Source: an uncultured Collinsella sp. (GTDB taxonomy: Bacteria; Actinomycetota; Coriobacteriia; Coriobacteriales; Coriobacteriaceae). Taken from it: a stretch of 10,184 nt of DNA. This document shows, piece by piece, positions 9,221 through 10,184 of this stretch; position 1 is the first letter of the stretch; each line of letters opens with the position of its first letter. Both the position numbers and the translations under genes were made by a program. The stretch lies in the NCBI GenBank assembly GCA_902493615.1, contig CABUQK010000070.1, forward strand, positions 1-10,184, in the 5' to 3' direction. The notes beneath the pieces were generated by a model, which made no database searches, was not told the origin of the DNA, and was given only the letters and a program-made list of their open reading frames with translations.

Positions 9221-9258
9221 GCGTGGCCAGGGCATCCCCGCCCTCGGCCACGCTTTTT
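9221..9258 (+). terminator. Strong intrinsic terminator after citrate synthase
   Basis: GCGTGGCC (9221-9228) pairs with GGCCACGC (9246-9253). Inside, AGGGC pairs with GCCCT around an ATCCCC loop with a single bulged C, and five T residues follow. It ends the ACT-citrate synthase unit but lies only 25 bases before the HAD start codon. Confidence 0.92.
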
Positions 9259-9283
9259 ATACCAGCAGAAAGGGCTGCATCAA

Positions 9284-10126
9284 ATGATTGTTTTTTCCGA
9301 TATGGACGGAACGCTGTTGACGAGCGATAAGCAGATGAGCGATGCCACCTGGGCGATGCTCGACGAGCTCGCTCGACGCGGAATTGAATTTGTGCCCTGC
9401 ACGGGACGTCCGCTGTCGGGCATCTTTGAGCCCATCCTCGCCCATCCCGCCGTGCACTATGCCGTCTGCGCCAATGGCGCCAGCGTCTGGCAGCTCGACG
9501 AAGATGTGCCTACCGATGCCTCACGCGCCACACGTATCTTGAGCCGACCGCTCGACCGTGGCATCGCCCATCGCATCCATCGCATCGCCGCCGGCCACGA
9601 TGTGACCTTCGATATCTTCGCCGACGGCCAGTGCTTCCTCCCCCGCTCGCTCTACACGCGCCTGGACGAATTCTGCGGCGGCGACCCCCACATCGCGGCT
9701 TCGCTCAAGCGCACACGAACACCGATCGACATGGATATCGACAGCAAGATCGACGAGGTCGAGACGCTCGAACGCATCGCCATGTACTGGCACGACCCGG
9801 CCGATCGCGACGCCATCGCGTTGGAGCTCGACACGCTCGGAGGCATTGAGGTCACGCGTTCGTACGCCATGAATATCGAGGTCATGGGCGAGGGCGCCAC
9901 CAAGGGAACGGCCCTCACGTGGCTATGCGAGCACCTGGGCGAGCGTCTCGCCGACGCTTGGGCGTTCGGCGACAACATCAACGACATCCCCATGCTACAG
10001 GCAGCGGGCCACGGCATGGCCATGATCAACGGCGAACCCGAGGACCGCGAGGCCGCCGACGCCATCACCGAATACGACAACGACCACGACGGCGTCGCCC
10101 GGACCATCATGGCCGGCCTCGCCTAG
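9284..10126 (+). CDS. Cof-type HAD-IIB family phosphatase
   Basis: A 280-residue cytoplasmic haloacid-dehalogenase-type hydrolase of the Cof/YbiV group, which removes phosphate from sugar phosphates or similar small molecules. Motif I is DMDGTLL with nucleophile D6 and acid/base D8, motif II is CTGRP with T40, motif III is K207 in GATKGTAL, and motif IV is GDNINDIPML with D230 and D234 as Mg ligands. The segment between about 85 and 190 is the C2-type cap that sets the substrate, which I cannot name. AAAGGG lies 9 nt before the ATG. No promoter fits between the preceding terminator and the gene, so it may depend on read-through or on a promoter overlapping the terminator. Confidence 0.92.
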   Translation: MIVFSDMDGTLLTSDKQMSDATWAMLDELARRGIEFVPCTGRPLSGIFEPILAHPAVHYAVCANGASVWQLDEDVPTDASRATRILSRPLDRGIAHRIHRIAAGHDVTFDIFADGQCFLPRSLYTRLDEFCGGDPHIAASLKRTRTPIDMDIDSKIDEVETLERIAMYWHDPADRDAIALELDTLGGIEVTRSYAMNIEVMGEGATKGTALTWLCEHLGERLADAWAFGDNINDIPMLQAAGHGMAMINGEPEDREAADAITEYDNDHDGVARTIMAGLA

Positions 10127-10184
10127 TCATTGGGTGTTCCTATAGTTTTGTCAACCGTCGGGGCTACTCCCGGTAGGGCACCCG

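Noticed and set aside
10127..10184. Possible tRNA or structured RNA start at the right edge
   Set aside because: The stretch has a short CTAC/GTAG pair and GC-rich words but no cloverleaf or known RNA pattern, and the window ends too soon to judge.

Overview
The window reads as ordinary chromosomal DNA from a high-GC anaerobic actinobacterium. The RF2 style (a GGQ loop followed by GVNTTDSAVR), the CXC/CXXC zinc type of L31, the two-subunit transketolase and the YitT protein fit the class Coriobacteriia, and Collinsella is my best guess from memory. No search was possible, so the taxon is an inference. Codon use is uniform throughout and there are no transposases, phage genes, tRNAs, rRNAs or CRISPR arrays.

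Layout. On the minus strand, read right to left, come rpmE (ribosomal protein L31 with a long Ala/Lys/Glu tail), a repeat-rich intergenic region, secA (preprotein translocase ATPase) and prfB (release factor 2). secA and prfB overlap by one base. After a hairpin-rich spacer come a YitT-family membrane protein and the two halves of a split transketolase, the second cut by the window edge. On the plus strand, diverging from rpmE, come a small ACT-domain protein (UPF0237 type), citrate synthase, a strong terminator and a Cof-type HAD phosphatase.

How the genes work together. The rpmE-secA-prfB block is translation and secretion housekeeping. The transketolase halves form one enzyme of the pentose phosphate pathway. 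Citrate synthase in such an anaerobe most likely feeds 2-oxoglutarate and glutamate synthesis, and the small ACT protein just before it could be a ligand sensor. HAD and YitT are of unknown substrate.

The unusual material is mostly non-coding. It comprises a structured leader in front of rpmE that looks like a ribosomal-protein leader RNA, a palindromic REP-like element between rpmE and secA, a chain of AAACC/GGTTT hairpins between prfB and yitT, two terminators sharing one stem-loop core, and terminators placed just before the Shine-Dalgarno sequences of yitT and the HAD gene. Among proteins, RF2 has SPT instead of the classical SPF recognition tripeptide, and none of the eight complete genes ends in TGA. 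I see no clear new multi-gene system. The best candidates for something undescribed are these RNA and repeat elements.
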